In this document: positions 46,310-56,137 of the stretch, one piece after another
Layout: every line of letters starts with the position of its first letter
Position numbering within the stretch: the first letter of the stretch is position 1
Origin: an uncultured Methanomicrobiales archaeon
Lineage (GTDB): Archaea > Halobacteriota > Methanomicrobia > Methanomicrobiales > Methanospirillaceae
NCBI GenBank assembly: GCA_903832665.1
Contig: CAILCG010000023.1
Coordinates: forward strand, 1 to 64,000
Reading direction: 5' to 3'
DNA length: 64,000 nt
The notes under the pieces: model-generated
Database searches by the model: none
Seen by the model: the letters and a program-made list of their open reading frames with translations, nothing else
Told to the model about the DNA's origin: nothing
Position numbers and translations under genes: made by a program

Positions 46310-47401
46310 TTATCGCTTGATACGCGCAGGGTTGTCCTTATCGATCATCTGGCGTGTCTGCCCGGTAATGTAGACCGGGGCTTTCTTCAGCGCTGATACC
46401 CGTGCCGAGCCGGTCAGAAACATCGTGACCCTGAGCTGCTGGTGTATCTCTTCGATTGCGTTACCGAGTGCCTCGTCGCTCTCCATTGCAGGTTTGAGCA
46501 GGGGCAGTGCCATGCCACAGAGATCCGCCCCGAGCGCGAGCGCCTTTGCCATATCGAGGCCGCTGCGTATTCCGCCGGAAGCGATCACGGGGTTTCCCGT
46601 TGCGAGCACTTCGGCAAGACTCACGACCGTGGGAATGCCCCAGCTCGTGAAGTTCTGCCCCAGCGATTTGAGGGCATGATCTTTGGCATGCTTGCTCTCG
46701 TCTGCCCGTACGCTCTCGACTGCGGCCCAGGACGTACCGCCCCAGCCGCCGATGTCGATTGCGCTGACTCCCGCTCCCCAGCATTGCCGGGCAACGGGTG
46801 CCGAGATCCCGCATCCGGTCTCTTTGACAATGACCGGTGTCTTGAACTCCCGGCAGAGTTGCTCGATGGCGGCAAAGCAGCCGGTGGCATTGTGATCGCC
46901 TTCCGGCTGGATCGCTTCCTGGAGGAAATTCAAATGAATTGCAAGAGCATCGGCCTCGATCATCGATACGGCCCGCTCTGCCCATTCGATCCCATGGTCG
47001 CGAAGCTGGACAGCCCCGAGATTTGCCACCAGGAAGGCATGAGGCGCCTCGTCCCTGACAACCGAGAAGGTATCGTCGAGCTGGGGGTTCTCCAGCGCCG
47101 CACGCTGGGAGCCGACACCCATGCCGGCCCCGAACTGTTCTGCTGCCCGGGCAAGCCGGGCATTCACGTCTTTGGTTCCCGGGTGACCCCCGGTCATGGC
47201 CGAGATGAAGAGGGGTGATGAGAACGAGTGATTGAGGAACCGTGTGGAGAGATCGATGGCACCCATGTCACACTCAGGGAGGGCATTGTGCACGAACCTG
47301 ATGCTTCCAAACCCGGCATCCCCGCTCTCGACTGCTTCTTCTGCACAGATGCGCAGGTGGTCGAGCTTGCGCGAGGAGGTAAACGCCTTCTTGTCACTCA
47401 T
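46310..47401 (-). CDS. fni: isopentenyl-diphosphate delta-isomerase, type 2
   Basis: 363 aa FMN/NADPH-dependent enzyme interconverting IPP and DMAPP. FISAMTGGHPGTKDVNARLA binds FMN phosphate; MGVGSQRAALENP, VIVKETGCGISA, DIGGWGGTSWAAVE and ASGGIRSGLDMAKALALGAD are typical. ATGA overlap with ipk upstream. Confidence 0.97.
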   Translation of the reverse strand: MSDKKAFTSSRKLDHLRICAEEAVESGDAGFGSIRFVHNALPECDMGAIDLSTRFLNHSFSSPLFISAMTGGHPGTKDVNARLARAAEQFGAGMGVGSQRAALENPQLDDTFSVVRDEAPHAFLVANLGAVQLRDHGIEWAERAVSMIEADALAIHLNFLQEAIQPEGDHNATGCFAAIEQLCREFKTPVIVKETGCGISAPVARQCWGAGVSAIDIGGWGGTSWAAVESVRADESKHAKDHALKSLGQNFTSWGIPTVVSLAEVLATGNPVIASGGIRSGLDMAKALALGADLCGMALPLLKPAMESDEALGNAIEEIHQQLRVTMFLTGSARVSALKKAPVYITGQTRQMIDKDNPARIKR

Positions 47402-48159
47402 TTTTTGTTCCTCTTGACTATGGTCCCGCCGTGGGCAGCCCCTGCAAGGAAGTCTGCCACCCGCGAGACATGAAAGATATCTGACCCGACACCTGCATCA
47501 GCAAGTTCGAGCAGTTCATTGATTTTGCCTCTCATTCCACCGGTGACATCGGTATGCATCGAGTTGCCGATGCGGAGAGTTGGCATCGTGTCCCGGGAAA
47601 TTTCCGGAACAACCCGCTCTCCATCCAGCACTCCCGGTACATCGGTGGCGAGCCCTACACGGCTGATGGTTAATCCAACCGCGAGATACCGCACGAGCTG
47701 ATCGCCCGATACGATGCAGGCTCCTTTCGAAAGGTCCATCACCACGTCGCCGTGGATCACAGGGACCATGCCGAGACTGAGCATGGTTTCAAGGTGCCGG
47801 CACTCGAAGCTGACCAGCCGGCCCTTGTCCGCAATCGCCGTGTGCAGCGGGTGGACCCCGATGGCCGCAACCCCTTGTTCGCGGAGCGTGGCAACGACCT
47901 CATCGTTGAGGCGGCTGACTGCCCGGTGGGTAACATAGATCCCCTCGGTCTCCCCTTTTGAGGCCCCGACATCCAGCTTATACCGCTTTGCTTCGGGATG
48001 CCCGCAGGAACCGGCCCCGTGGATGATCACGATACCGCCGGTTCGTGCCCGGGCAATGGCCCCGGCGATCGACGCCAGCTGTGCGTGATTGATTGCACAG
48101 TCTGCGCTCTTATCGGTGATGACACTTCCGCCGAGTTTCAGGATCAGGCGATCAGACAT
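47398..48159 (-). CDS. ipk: isopentenyl phosphate kinase
   Basis: About 253 aa from ATG 48159 (MSDRLILKLGGSVITDK). Amino acid kinase fold; the IPK-specific catalytic His is in IIHGAGSCGHPEA, with AIGVHPLHTA and the C-terminal DVTGGMRGKINELLELA. It phosphorylates isopentenyl phosphate in the archaeal mevalonate route. Overlaps mvk by 8 bp. Confidence 0.96.
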   Translation of the reverse strand: MSDRLILKLGGSVITDKSADCAINHAQLASIAGAIARARTGGIVIIHGAGSCGHPEAKRYKLDVGASKGETEGIYVTHRAVSRLNDEVVATLREQGVAAIGVHPLHTAIADKGRLVSFECRHLETMLSLGMVPVIHGDVVMDLSKGACIVSGDQLVRYLAVGLTISRVGLATDVPGVLDGERVVPEISRDTMPTLRIGNSMHTDVTGGMRGKINELLELADAGVGSDIFHVSRVADFLAGAAHGGTIVKRNKK

Positions 48160-49021
48160 TCTTCTCCTTGCGTGCCCCTTCGGTATCGATACCGGTGATG
48201 ATCGCCCGGGCGTCACACGCCTCGATGGCACTGGCGATCCGGTTCTTGATCGGCTTGGGGCAGAGGGCCACCATGCAGCCCCCGCCGCCGGCTCCCGTGA
48301 TCTTTGCCCCGAAGGCTCCGGCCGAGCGGGCTGCGAGCACCATCTTGCCGAGCTGCGGGTGGCCGACTCCCAGTACTTCGAGCAGGGCGTGGTTCATGTT
48401 CATGTATCTCCCCAGCTCCTTGGGATTGTTGAGGTGATGGATCGCGCTCATGCTCACGCCTTCAATGGCATCGAGCACCGGGTCCACGATATTGGGGTGC
48501 TTCTTCTTGAGTTCGCTCACCTGCTCCACCATCTTTGAGGTGCTGTGGGAGACGAGCGAGTCCCCGATCACCAGATGAATATTCTGCGGGGGGAGGCGTC
48601 GCCGGGAACCGCCGCTGATGAGCACGATCCCGCCATAGGCAGAGACGGTGGTGTCAGTGGGGCTGGCCCGGCCCTTCTGGACGGTCTTTTCGATCTCGAA
48701 GGCCATTTCGGCAATATCTTCCCGGGTCTTATGGAGGGAGAATTCATCGTTGATGGCCGAGAGGGTCGCAACCGTGACTGCGGCTGACGAGCCCAGTCCG
48801 GATGAACTCGGGATCTGGGAGTTGATATAGACGCTGCCCATCACACCCATGGCGTCAAAACAGCCATCGATATAGGGCGATTTTGCCTTCTGGGCGCGGC
48901 GGGTATTTCTCACGGTGACAAATACCCGGGGCTTTATGGCCATGGCTATGCCGGGCTTTCCATAGACTACTGCATGCTCACCGAACAGGAATACCTTGCC
49001 CGGTGCACTCCACGTTGCCAA
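48152..49021 (-). CDS. mvk: mevalonate kinase
   Basis: 289 aa GHMP kinase. SAPGKVFLFGEHAVVYGKPGIAMAI is the N-terminal signature, SQIPSSSGLGSSAAVTVA the phosphate loop, ASPTDTTVSAYGGIV follows, and GAKITGAGGGGCMVAL is the C-terminal glycine motif. Start ATG 49021 gives MATWSAPGK. Two bp separate it from the MEMO gene upstream. Confidence 0.97.
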   Translation of the reverse strand: MATWSAPGKVFLFGEHAVVYGKPGIAMAIKPRVFVTVRNTRRAQKAKSPYIDGCFDAMGVMGSVYINSQIPSSSGLGSSAAVTVATLSAINDEFSLHKTREDIAEMAFEIEKTVQKGRASPTDTTVSAYGGIVLISGGSRRRLPPQNIHLVIGDSLVSHSTSKMVEQVSELKKKHPNIVDPVLDAIEGVSMSAIHHLNNPKELGRYMNMNHALLEVLGVGHPQLGKMVLAARSAGAFGAKITGAGGGGCMVALCPKPIKNRIASAIEACDARAIITGIDTEGARKEKNV

Positions 49022-49023
49022 CG

Positions 49024-49815
49024 CTATATCACCGTTATTGCTGCGTACCCGACAACCTCGCGGGTGTCACCGGTGACATCCCCGCTGGTCGCATACCGGA
49101 TAAGCTGTGCTGATTTTGCGCCAAGCCTGCTGCAGGCCGTCACCATAGCAGTGATGGGACCATACCCGCAGGCAGTTACGCGTCGTTCCTCTATTCTCCG
49201 GTAGAATTCCACCGTATCGAGAGTAGTTAAGGGCTCGATAGCATATAGATCATCTGATTTTGCTTTCGCTTCGGGCACATAGTGCGAGAAGTCGCTCGAC
49301 GCTACGATCCGGACATCCCGCTTGGTCAGCCGGACTGCCGCTTCGATCTTTTCCGCGAGACGTATTGCGCTCGCGTAATCCTGCGGCCCCATCATGACCG
49401 GGGCAATCCGGGCCCGCGGGAACCGGTACTTGATCATCGGCATCTGCACTTCGAGCGAGTGCTCGTCCTTGTGAGACAGTTCATCGGTCTCCATGTCGAG
49501 CGCGTTCACAAACCCGGTGTCCGTTTCGATCACACCGAGCGGTGTTTCCCAGGGAATGGCAGAAACACAGCTGATATACCCGCGATGGGATGGGCCGATC
49601 ACCACAAACGTGCCGGAAAAATCAGGGGGAATTGCGCCAAATGCGTGGGCAGCTACCTGCCCGGAATAGACATACCCTGCATGGGGAGCTACGATACCCA
49701 GGGGTGGTGCACTGTCTGACTTGGTGACAGAGAAAAATTTCTCCAGCAACTGTTCCAGATGAGAAGGATCTCGCGGATAAAACATGCCGGCTACTGCGCA
49801 TGTACGGATCTTCAT
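49024..49815 (-). CDS. MEMO1-family protein (AmmeMemoRadiSam system protein B)
   Basis: 263 aa. CAVAGMFYPRDPSHLEQLLEKFF at the N-terminus and GIVAPHAGYVYSGQVAAHAFGAI, with conserved His residues, then VIGPSHRGY and a VASSDFSHYVPE metal site. Related to class III extradiol dioxygenases and human MEMO; function in archaea unresolved. Conserved position between rps2 and mvk in methanogens. Confidence 0.94.
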   Translation of the reverse strand: MKIRTCAVAGMFYPRDPSHLEQLLEKFFSVTKSDSAPPLGIVAPHAGYVYSGQVAAHAFGAIPPDFSGTFVVIGPSHRGYISCVSAIPWETPLGVIETDTGFVNALDMETDELSHKDEHSLEVQMPMIKYRFPRARIAPVMMGPQDYASAIRLAEKIEAAVRLTKRDVRIVASSDFSHYVPEAKAKSDDLYAIEPLTTLDTVEFYRRIEERRVTACGYGPITAMVTACSRLGAKSAQLIRYATSGDVTGDTREVVGYAAITVI

Positions 49816-49880
49816 CGGATCAACCCTCTGGTCATACTCATATATCTAACGATCGATCACCCTAAAAAAGGGGGAGGGGA

Positions 49881-50492
49881 TCAGAACTCAGTTTCGAAGT
49901 CCTCGGGTGTGAGGGCTGTCGAGATACCGCGGAGACGGAACATCTCACGGGTGAGCAGGAAGTAGATCATGGAGAGTGCCTTGCGACCCTTGTTGTTGGT
50001 CGGGATGACGAGGTCGACAAACCGGGTCATGTTGTTGGTGTCACAGAGTGCCACTACGGGGATACCGCACTGGACTGCCTCGTTGATAACCTGTGCGTCA
50101 CCGATCGGGTCAGTGACTACGATGACCGAGGGCTCGATATAACCTTCGAGAACCGGGTTGGTCAGCAGGCCCGGGATGAAGCGGCCGGTGGCAGACATGG
50201 AACCGATGGCATCGGCGAACTTCTTTGCCGGGTACTGGCCGTACTGGCGGGAGGTGACCACGAGAATATTGGGAGCCTCGAACTGGTTTAAGAATTTTGC
50301 CACGGTCTTGATCCGGGCATCGGTCTCACGGATATCAAGAATATAGAGGCCATCGCCGCGAACGCGGTAGATGAACTTCTTCATATCTTCGCTCTTCTGC
50401 TGGGTACCGATGTGAACACCGGCTGCAAGGTACTCTTCGACGGGGATGAGTGGCTCTTTTAATTCAATTTCCATTTCATTTACTGTGGTCAT
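49881..50492 (-). CDS. rps2: 30S ribosomal protein uS2
   Basis: 203 aa, archaeal S2: [62 protein letters not shown] and a C-terminal [19 protein letters not shown] overlap with eno. Small-subunit assembly protein. Confidence 0.97.
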   Translation of the reverse strand: MTTVNEMEIELKEPLIPVEEYLAAGVHIGTQQKSEDMKKFIYRVRGDGLYILDIRETDARIKTVAKFLNQFEAPNILVVTSRQYGQYPAKKFADAIGSMSATGRFIPGLLTNPVLEGYIEPSVIVVTDPIGDAQVINEAVQCGIPVVALCDTNNMTRFVDLVIPTNNKGRKALSMIYFLLTREMFRLRGISTALTPEDFETEF

Positions 50493-51676
50493 AGCTGTTC
50501 CTCAATGCGTATCAGTTCATTTAATTTGGCAATGCGTTCTCCGCCAACCGCTCCGCACTTTAAGAAAATGCAGGAGAACGCGGTTGCCAGGTGGGCGATT
50601 GTCGTATCGGTGGTTTCACCGGACCGGTGGCTCATCACCGTGTCCAGACCATGGGTGTGGGCGAGCCGCACTGCATCATAGGTCTCCGTGAGGGTTCCTA
50701 CCTGGTTGGGTTTTATCAGCACGCAGTTTGCTGCATCCATCTCGATGCCCTGCGCGATGCGATCAACCTGCGTCACGAAGATGTCATCCCCGCAGAGCAG
50801 GCAGCGATCTCCGATCTGGCTGTTGAGTTCTGAAAATGCGTCGAAGTCTTCCTCAAAAAGGGGATCTTCAACATAGACAAGGTTATAGGTGTCAACCAGT
50901 TCGCCAATGTAGGCGATCTGGTCTTCCGTGGTGCGGGTCTTGTTGCGGTACTTGTACCCTTCGCCGGTCCACATCTGGCTTGCTGCCACATCAATACCCA
51001 TATCAACCGAGATATTCATCTCGTCAGCGACAAGTCCGGTCGCCTCGGCAATGAGCTCAAATGCGAGGACATCGTCAATCTGCGGTGCCCACGCACCCTC
51101 ATCACCCTTGCCGCAGGATTTACCGTTCTTCTTCAAGAGTTCCTTGACATGCCGGTGGACGGCTGCATTGGCAAAGACTGCCTCTTCTGCATCCGCTGCC
51201 CCGCCGGGCACGACAAGGAATTCCTGGATCTCAGTCGCGTTTGCCGCATGTGCTCCGCCGCCGATGATGTTACCCAGCGGGAGAGGCATCTCTTTTACAA
51301 ATGCCCCGCCGAGGTAGCGGAAGAGGGGCATGTCGCTGGCTGATGCGGCTGCTTTTGCATTGGCAAGCGAGAGTGCCACGGCGATATTCGCCCCGATCTC
51401 CGAGAAATCGGCAGTCCCGTCGATGTCCCGAAGCTGCTCGTCGAAGCCTTCCTGGTCACAGGCATCCATGCCGATGAGTGCAGGAAGTACATTCTGGTAG
51501 GCAAAGTCGACTGCCTCGCGGGGTTCCTTGACTTTTGCCTCAAATGCCCCGGTGCTGGCACCGCTGGGCGCCGCAGACCTGCCAAAACCGTTCGCCGTGT
51601 ACACGTCCGCTTCAACGGTCGCATTGCCCCGGCTGTCCAGGATTGTCCGCAGTTCGATAACCTCTATGGTCGTCAT
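50489..51676 (-). CDS. eno: enolase
   Basis: 395 aa, a little shorter than bacterial enolases. [16 protein letters not shown] near the start, [43 protein letters not shown], the metal Asp in [30 protein letters not shown], and [18 protein letters not shown]. Interconverts 2-phosphoglycerate and PEP. Located between rpoK and rps2, a conserved archaeal arrangement. Confidence 0.97.
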   Translation of the reverse strand: MTTIEVIELRTILDSRGNATVEADVYTANGFGRSAAPSGASTGAFEAKVKEPREAVDFAYQNVLPALIGMDACDQEGFDEQLRDIDGTADFSEIGANIAVALSLANAKAAASASDMPLFRYLGGAFVKEMPLPLGNIIGGGAHAANATEIQEFLVVPGGAADAEEAVFANAAVHRHVKELLKKNGKSCGKGDEGAWAPQIDDVLAFELIAEATGLVADEMNISVDMGIDVAASQMWTGEGYKYRNKTRTTEDQIAYIGELVDTYNLVYVEDPLFEEDFDAFSELNSQIGDRCLLCGDDIFVTQVDRIAQGIEMDAANCVLIKPNQVGTLTETYDAVRLAHTHGLDTVMSHRSGETTDTTIAHLATAFSCIFLKCGAVGGERIAKLNELIRIEEQL

Positions 51677-51685
51677 AAGAGTCCT

Positions 51686-51859
51686 CTATTTCCTTTTTAC
51701 GGTAATGGGGATGGTGTGGTTGTTGTATTCCTCGATAGCGATCTCAAGCGGATCGATCCGGGTCGTCATGATAAGTAACGGAGCACCCATTGATATCTGC
51801 AGAGCCCTTGCCCCAATGATCCTTGCCCGTTCATACCGGGAGTATGTCTGCGTCTGCAT
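51686..51859 (-). CDS. rpoK: DNA-directed RNA polymerase subunit K (Rpb6)
   Basis: 57 aa, short but clear: [20 protein letters not shown] and QISMGAPLL, then [10 protein letters not shown] and the ending TIPITVKRK. These are the hallmarks of RpoK. GAGGT lies about 6 bp upstream of the ATG. It lies 41 bp downstream of the tRNA-Pro end; an A/T-rich segment there could give it its own promoter. Confidence 0.95.
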   Translation of the reverse strand: MQTQTYSRYERARIIGARALQISMGAPLLIMTTRIDPLEIAIEEYNNHTIPITVKRK

Positions 51860-51899
51860 TGTTCTACCTCAAAATGTTCTTTTTTTAATAATTTTTTAT

Positions 51900-51973
51900 G
51901 GGGTCGCTGAGATTCGAACTCAGGTCACTGCGTCCCGAACGCAATAGGATGGTCCAGGCTACCCTACGACCCC
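51900..51973 (-). tRNA. tRNA-Pro (anticodon CGG)
   Basis: 74 nt with acceptor GGGGTCG paired to CGACCCC, D arm GTAGGGTAGCCTGG, an anticodon loop TTCGGGA between TTGCG and CGCAG, and a T arm ending GTTCGAATC. No CCA encoded and no intron. It lies between rpoN and rpoK, inside the transcription unit. Confidence 0.95.
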
Positions 51974-51989
51974 TCGTTCATAATTCAAT

Positions 51990-52178
51990 CTACTGGTATG
52001 GGTTGAGCTCGTCAATGACGACCTTATGGGTCAGGAGCATACGCCTGCAGCAGTACCGGGTAATATTAAGATCGGTGAGGATCTGTTTGGGATCCTCGCC
52101 TTTCTCCCGTCTCTGCCTGAACTCTTCCCACGATGTGGAAATTGGTTTTCCACAGGTGAAACATCGTACGGGTATCAT
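51990..52178 (-). CDS. rpoN: DNA-directed RNA polymerase subunit N (Rpb10)
   Basis: 62 aa. Zinc site CFTCGKP at residues 6-12 and the adjacent YCCRRML, the CX2C...CC pattern of Rpb10. Ends LNPYQ. Assembly-platform subunit with D and L. Confidence 0.96.
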   Translation of the reverse strand: MIPVRCFTCGKPISTSWEEFRQRREKGEDPKQILTDLNITRYCCRRMLLTHKVVIDELNPYQ

Positions 52179-52206
52179 TACTTAACCTCTCATCATATCT
52201 GCTATC

Positions 52207-52608
52207 TTAACGATAAGACTTTTGGAACTTCGCTCTGGCTCCCGAACCGTGCGGCTTCTTGGCTTCTTTCTGCCGAGAGTCGTTGACAAGGAGTGTCCTG
52301 TCATAGGTAAGGAAGATATCCTTAATCTGGGGTTCGTTGTGCCAAAGGAGGATGCCGCGGGCAAGGGCAGTTCGTACTGCCTCTGCCTGTCCCATCACTC
52401 CGCCACCTGCGACATCGATGGTGACATCGATGCCATGGACCGCGTTGGGTACCAGGAGGAGGGGCTCAGAGATCTTCATCCGGGTTACATCGGAGCCATA
52501 CTGTTCGAGCGGCACTGAGTTGACCCGGATAACGCCTTTGCCTGCCTTGAGCGTAGCCCGGGCGATTGCAGTCTTGCGTTTTCCGCTTGTGTTAATGATC
52601 TTTACCAT
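52207..52608 (-). CDS. rps9: 30S ribosomal protein uS9
   Basis: 133 aa from ATG 52608 ([18 protein letters not shown]); the open frame extends further but the upstream residues belong to the rpl13 end. [25 protein letters not shown] and the basic C-terminus [11 protein letters not shown] that reaches the P site. Confidence 0.97.
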   Translation of the reverse strand: MVKIINTSGKRKTAIARATLKAGKGVIRVNSVPLEQYGSDVTRMKISEPLLLVPNAVHGIDVTIDVAGGGVMGQAEAVRTALARGILLWHNEPQIKDIFLTYDRTLLVNDSRQKEAKKPHGSGARAKFQKSYR

Positions 52609-52621
52609 GGGGACCAAGCCT

Positions 52622-53050
52622 CTAGAACTTTGCTCCGAGGAACGTGCACACAGCACCGAGGGTGATGTGAGCAGGGTTGTTCAGCCGGTTCATGTGTGCG
52701 TCTTCGAGCACTTCGAACTCTTTTCCAACGAATTCCGTGGGAACACCGACGTAGCACTTGATGCGCTTCATGGCCTCGACACCACGGGGGCGTTTGTACG
52801 GGAGCATGCCGCGGATCGTCCGCTTCATGAGATGATCGGGCCGGCGCGGGACGAAGGGGCCCCAGCGGTTACCGCTGGCGCCACGTTCCCTCTTGTGCTT
52901 GTAGTTGCCAAGCACGCGTGCACGGCTACCGGATATGATCGCCATTTCTGCGTTGACAATTGCAATCGTCTCGCCGGCAAGTCCGCGCTGTGCGACCAGG
53001 CTTGCAAGACGCCCGAGAATCAAGCCATCACCGTTGATTATTGTTACCAT
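52622..53050 (-). CDS. rpl13: 50S ribosomal protein uL13
   Basis: 142 aa. [38 protein letters not shown] and [16 protein letters not shown] are archaeal L13 features. GGTGAAG lies just upstream of the ATG. Confidence 0.97.
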   Translation of the reverse strand: MVTIINGDGLILGRLASLVAQRGLAGETIAIVNAEMAIISGSRARVLGNYKHKRERGASGNRWGPFVPRRPDHLMKRTIRGMLPYKRPRGVEAMKRIKCYVGVPTEFVGKEFEVLEDAHMNRLNNPAHITLGAVCTFLGAKF

Positions 53051-53057
53051 ATCTTCT

Positions 53058-53423
53058 TCACCTCAGGATCCGGACACCGCTGCCTTTCGGGTTGTCCTGC
53101 AGGAGCTGCTCAATCGTCATACACTGTCCCTTCGCGTCCTTGATCTTGAGAGTCGCTGCTTCTGAAAAGTTCAGCGCTGCAACCTTGACGGACTGCTCCA
53201 GCAGGCCGCTGCCAAGCACTTTGCCCGGGACGATGATCGTCTCGCCGTTCTGGGCGTAGCGGCTGATCTTGGACAGGTTGACCTCTGCGTAATTTCTGTT
53301 GGGGGTCTCTAACCTGCTTGCGATCTCGCGCCAGATCTTGACCTCATTCTCCCTTGACTTGTTCTTCAGGAGTAAGATAAGGCTGGTAAGACGGGGGTTC
53401 GTCTTTTCTATAATTCTTGTCAT
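53058..53423 (-). CDS. rpl18e: 50S ribosomal protein eL18
   Basis: 121 aa. [53 protein letters not shown] and the end [12 protein letters not shown] overlap with rpoD. Confidence 0.96.
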   Translation of the reverse strand: MTRIIEKTNPRLTSLILLLKNKSRENEVKIWREIASRLETPNRNYAEVNLSKISRYAQNGETIIVPGKVLGSGLLEQSVKVAALNFSEAATLKIKDAKGQCMTIEQLLQDNPKGSGVRILR

Positions 53424-54250
53424 TTCTTTTCCTCCCCGGAGATTTCGCCTAGCTGTGATTCCAGCTCGTCAGACTGATCCTTGATATACAGTAATGCGCG
53501 ATTCATGATCCCTTTTACCGGCAGTGAACCGTCACCCTCGACCACGAAGATATAGCGGTCTGGTTCGGCGGATACACGGATTGCCGGTTCATCACCGATA
53601 CCGCTTGCAAGGCATGCCTTTTCACAGAGCTTGCACATGGAGCAGTCGGGAAGCTTGCCTTTTACTACTTCGACTTTCTTGCCGCTGACTGCAAGTACCT
53701 TGCGGGGACATTCATCCACGCAATTACCGCAGGCATCACAAATGTCGCTGATCGTGACTACGGGGTGATTCTTGTACCCGCAGACCAGGGTCGGCTGCCA
53801 TTTTGCATGTTCCCTGCCGGTATTGAGGACTGCTTTTGCTTCCAGGACAAGTGTCTGCCCTTTGATGAGCTTGACGATTGGCACGTTGTCGTACACCGGT
53901 ACCGCTTTGGGGTCCTGCGGGATCAGGTCATTTGACGTGACCATGCGGGGGCCTTCTGCGCTTAAGGTGTAGGTGACCGTGCAGCCCGGGCATCCTGCCC
54001 CGTCGCACGTGCATTTCGCCTGTGTCGAATAGGATGAGAGATCGGTCTTGATGGGTATGAGCCCGAGGCGGTGGGCCAGCATCTCGTCGAAGAGTGCGCT
54101 GGTATTGTTATAGATGCGCACATCTTCGATTGCGAGGGTTGGCACTTCGCCGATCATTGCCCGCCGGAAGGCGTTGGCAAATGCGGGGCTGGCTCCCGAT
54201 AGAATGAATCGCGCCAAGGAATCGTCCAGACTGGCGAATTCTATCTGCAT
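53420..54250 (-). CDS. rpoD: DNA-directed RNA polymerase subunit D with two ferredoxin-type cluster motifs
   Basis: 276 aa Rpb3/alpha-like subunit. The dimerisation domain (LARFILSGASPAFANAFRRAMIGEVPTLAIEDV) surrounds a domain with C-rich segments: CTCDGAGCPGC, then CDACGNCVDECPRKV and CSMCKLCEKACLASG, consistent with two 4Fe-4S clusters. Methanosarcina RpoD carries two such clusters and they affect assembly. Start ATG 54250 forms TGATG with the rps11 stop. Confidence 0.96.
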   Translation of the reverse strand: MQIEFASLDDSLARFILSGASPAFANAFRRAMIGEVPTLAIEDVRIYNNTSALFDEMLAHRLGLIPIKTDLSSYSTQAKCTCDGAGCPGCTVTYTLSAEGPRMVTSNDLIPQDPKAVPVYDNVPIVKLIKGQTLVLEAKAVLNTGREHAKWQPTLVCGYKNHPVVTISDICDACGNCVDECPRKVLAVSGKKVEVVKGKLPDCSMCKLCEKACLASGIGDEPAIRVSAEPDRYIFVVEGDGSLPVKGIMNRALLYIKDQSDELESQLGEISGEEKK

Positions 54251-54648
54251 CACACTCTCCTGCCACGTCGTCCGCCTTTAGCGCGGCATGAGTCGTGGGG
54301 AACGGGTGTAACATCTTCAATGCGCCCTATGCGCATGCCTGCACGGGCAAGTGCCCGGATGGCTGCCTGGGCACCGGGCCCGGGGCTGCGCTGTTTGCCC
54401 TGTCCGGGTGCTCGCACCTTGACATGGACACCGACAATACCCTTTTCACGGGCTGCCTGAGCAACATTTCCTGCCATCTGCATGGCAGCATACGGGGAGC
54501 TCTCGTTACGGTCCTGCTTGACGACCATACCACCACTGCTTTTTGTGACCGTCTCTGCACCGGAGAGGTCAGTTACCGTGATGATAGTGTTGTTGAAGGA
54601 TGCGAAGATATGAGCAACGCCCCATTTTTCCTTGTCATTTGCTGCCAT
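54250..54648 (-). CDS. rps11: 30S ribosomal protein uS11
   Basis: 132 aa. [42 protein letters not shown], the [11 protein letters not shown] stretch and a C-terminus [21 protein letters not shown]. Overlaps rps4 by 1-3 bp. Confidence 0.97.
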   Translation of the reverse strand: MAANDKEKWGVAHIFASFNNTIITVTDLSGAETVTKSSGGMVVKQDRNESSPYAAMQMAGNVAQAAREKGIVGVHVKVRAPGQGKQRSPGPGAQAAIRALARAGMRIGRIEDVTPVPHDSCRAKGGRRGRRV

Positions 54649-55238
54649 TATCTACCTCCACGCTGGTATCCCTGCTGGGGGGCTGCTTTGGGAGTGCTTG
54701 CCGGTTTGGCAATACGGGTCCTCTCTGCATTGGATTCGCTGACGAAGGTGGAAGTACCGTAGTAGGTGATCTGACCTTCTTCAATCCGGCCAACATGATA
54801 GCTGGGGATGGTGGTACGCCTTCCGGCGATTGCAATATGACCGTGGGTGACCATCTGGCGCGCCTGTTTCGGCGAGCGGGCGAGTCCCTTGCGGTGGACC
54901 ATGGTCTGGAGGCGGCGATCGAGCTGGGCCTGCACCTTGAGTGAGAGCACCTGTTCGATATCTGCGTCGACACCGAGAAGGCCTGCACGCTGGAGGTGGC
55001 TGATAAGCTCGTCTTTCTTGGCTTCGAAGATCTGCTTGTCCATGGCACTGGATGCGAGCACGAGAAGATTACGGGCGCCCTTGCGGTATTTGCGCAGGTC
55101 TGCCTGTGCCTTCCAGACTTCGCGCTTGTTGCGCAGCCCGTATTCTATGACAAGGCGCGTTTCTGATTCGATACGCGTCTTTTCAAAGGGGCGCTTTGGG
55201 GTCTGGTAAGACTTGTGGTTCTTTCCGGGGTATCCCAT
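54648..55238 (-). CDS. rps4: 30S ribosomal protein uS4
   Basis: 196 aa. [38 protein letters not shown], and the S4 domain [36 protein letters not shown]. The C-terminal tail is variable and rich in Pro/Gln/Gly. Confidence 0.97.
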   Translation of the reverse strand: MGYPGKNHKSYQTPKRPFEKTRIESETRLVIEYGLRNKREVWKAQADLRKYRKGARNLLVLASSAMDKQIFEAKKDELISHLQRAGLLGVDADIEQVLSLKVQAQLDRRLQTMVHRKGLARSPKQARQMVTHGHIAIAGRRTTIPSYHVGRIEEGQITYYGTSTFVSESNAERTRIAKPASTPKAAPQQGYQRGGR

Positions 55239-55240
55239 GA

Positions 55241-55699
55241 TTAGTTACCTGCCTTCTTCTTGCTCACGCCGACGGTCTTGCCGGTTCTGCCAGTAGACTT
55301 GGTGCGCTGACCACGGACTTTCTGGCCGGTCTCATGCCGGATGCCCTTGTAGCACCGGATCTTTCTCATGAGGTTGATGTCTTCGTCGTTAGCGAGCGTG
55401 ACATCAGCGCCAAAAAGGTGCTTTGTTTCGCCGGTGTACACATCTTTCGGCCGGTTTGCCATCCAGGCCGGAATCTTGGTGATGTACTCTTCAACAGCGG
55501 TCCGGAGCCGGTTTACGGACTCCTCTTCAAGGCGACCGAGTAATGCATACTCGTCAACTTTCGCCATGCGGGAAATAACCATGGAGGTATGCCTGCCGAC
55601 ACCCTTGATGCCGGTAAGCGCAACTCTCACGGATTTGGTACCATCGAGATCGGTGGTTCCAACCCTTACAAAGTATTTTATATCGTCTTCCTGAGCCAT
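55241..55699 (-). CDS. rps13: 30S ribosomal protein uS13
   Basis: 152 aa. [31 protein letters not shown], then the C-terminal [31 protein letters not shown]. First protein gene of the cluster, 36 bp downstream of the tRNA-Ser end. Confidence 0.97.
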   Translation of the reverse strand: MAQEDDIKYFVRVGTTDLDGTKSVRVALTGIKGVGRHTSMVISRMAKVDEYALLGRLEEESVNRLRTAVEEYITKIPAWMANRPKDVYTGETKHLFGADVTLANDEDINLMRKIRCYKGIRHETGQKVRGQRTKSTGRTGKTVGVSKKKAGN

Positions 55700-55734
55700 C
55701 CAATCCCCTCGATTGGTGAGATTGTCTCTTTAGC

Positions 55735-55817
55735 GCTGAGGGGGAGATTTGAACTCCCGAGTCCTTTCGAACACAGGTTTAGCAAACCTGCGCCATACCA
55801 GGCTTGGCTACCTCAAC
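55735..55817 (-). tRNA. tRNA-Ser (anticodon GCT)
   Basis: 83 nt class II tRNA: acceptor GTTGAGG with CCTCAGC, the anticodon loop TTGCTAA between CAGGT and ACCTG, a long variable arm (TGTTCGAAAGGACTCG) and a T arm with GTTCAAATC. No intron. It heads the ribosomal protein cluster. Confidence 0.95.
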
Positions 55818-55877
55818 AGAGGAATCTCGCATCTTGTAACAGACACTCGCAGTGGATAATCACTGCTCCATGAATGG

Positions 55878-55893
55878 TGCTTTATAATATGGG
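55878..55893 (-). promoter_or_regulatory. TATA-like box for tRNA-Ser and the ribosomal cluster
   Basis: Minus-strand CATATTATAAAGC at about 55880-55892 is the best archaeal TATA match upstream of the tRNA-Ser. It is about 65 bp from the tRNA 5' end, implying a short leader. Not tested beyond the motif. Confidence 0.4.
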
Positions 55894-56137
55894 CAGAGTT
55901 GGGTAATAAGTGTTGCGGGTATTCACCTGCACGCGGGGTGTACGGGTGAGCCGGAGAGAAGAGGATCCGGGATCTTTTGTGGGGGCAATTGGGCTCTCTA
56001 TATGTATGCCGGGTTTCCGGGACGTTATTGTTCTTAGTACCTTAGTATGTGTGCATTCTATTCAAAATGCCCGGGGTCCGGGAATTATTTATGGAAGGGG
56101 GGTAGGCCCTGAACTGCCGCGGGGGCGCAGGCGCATC

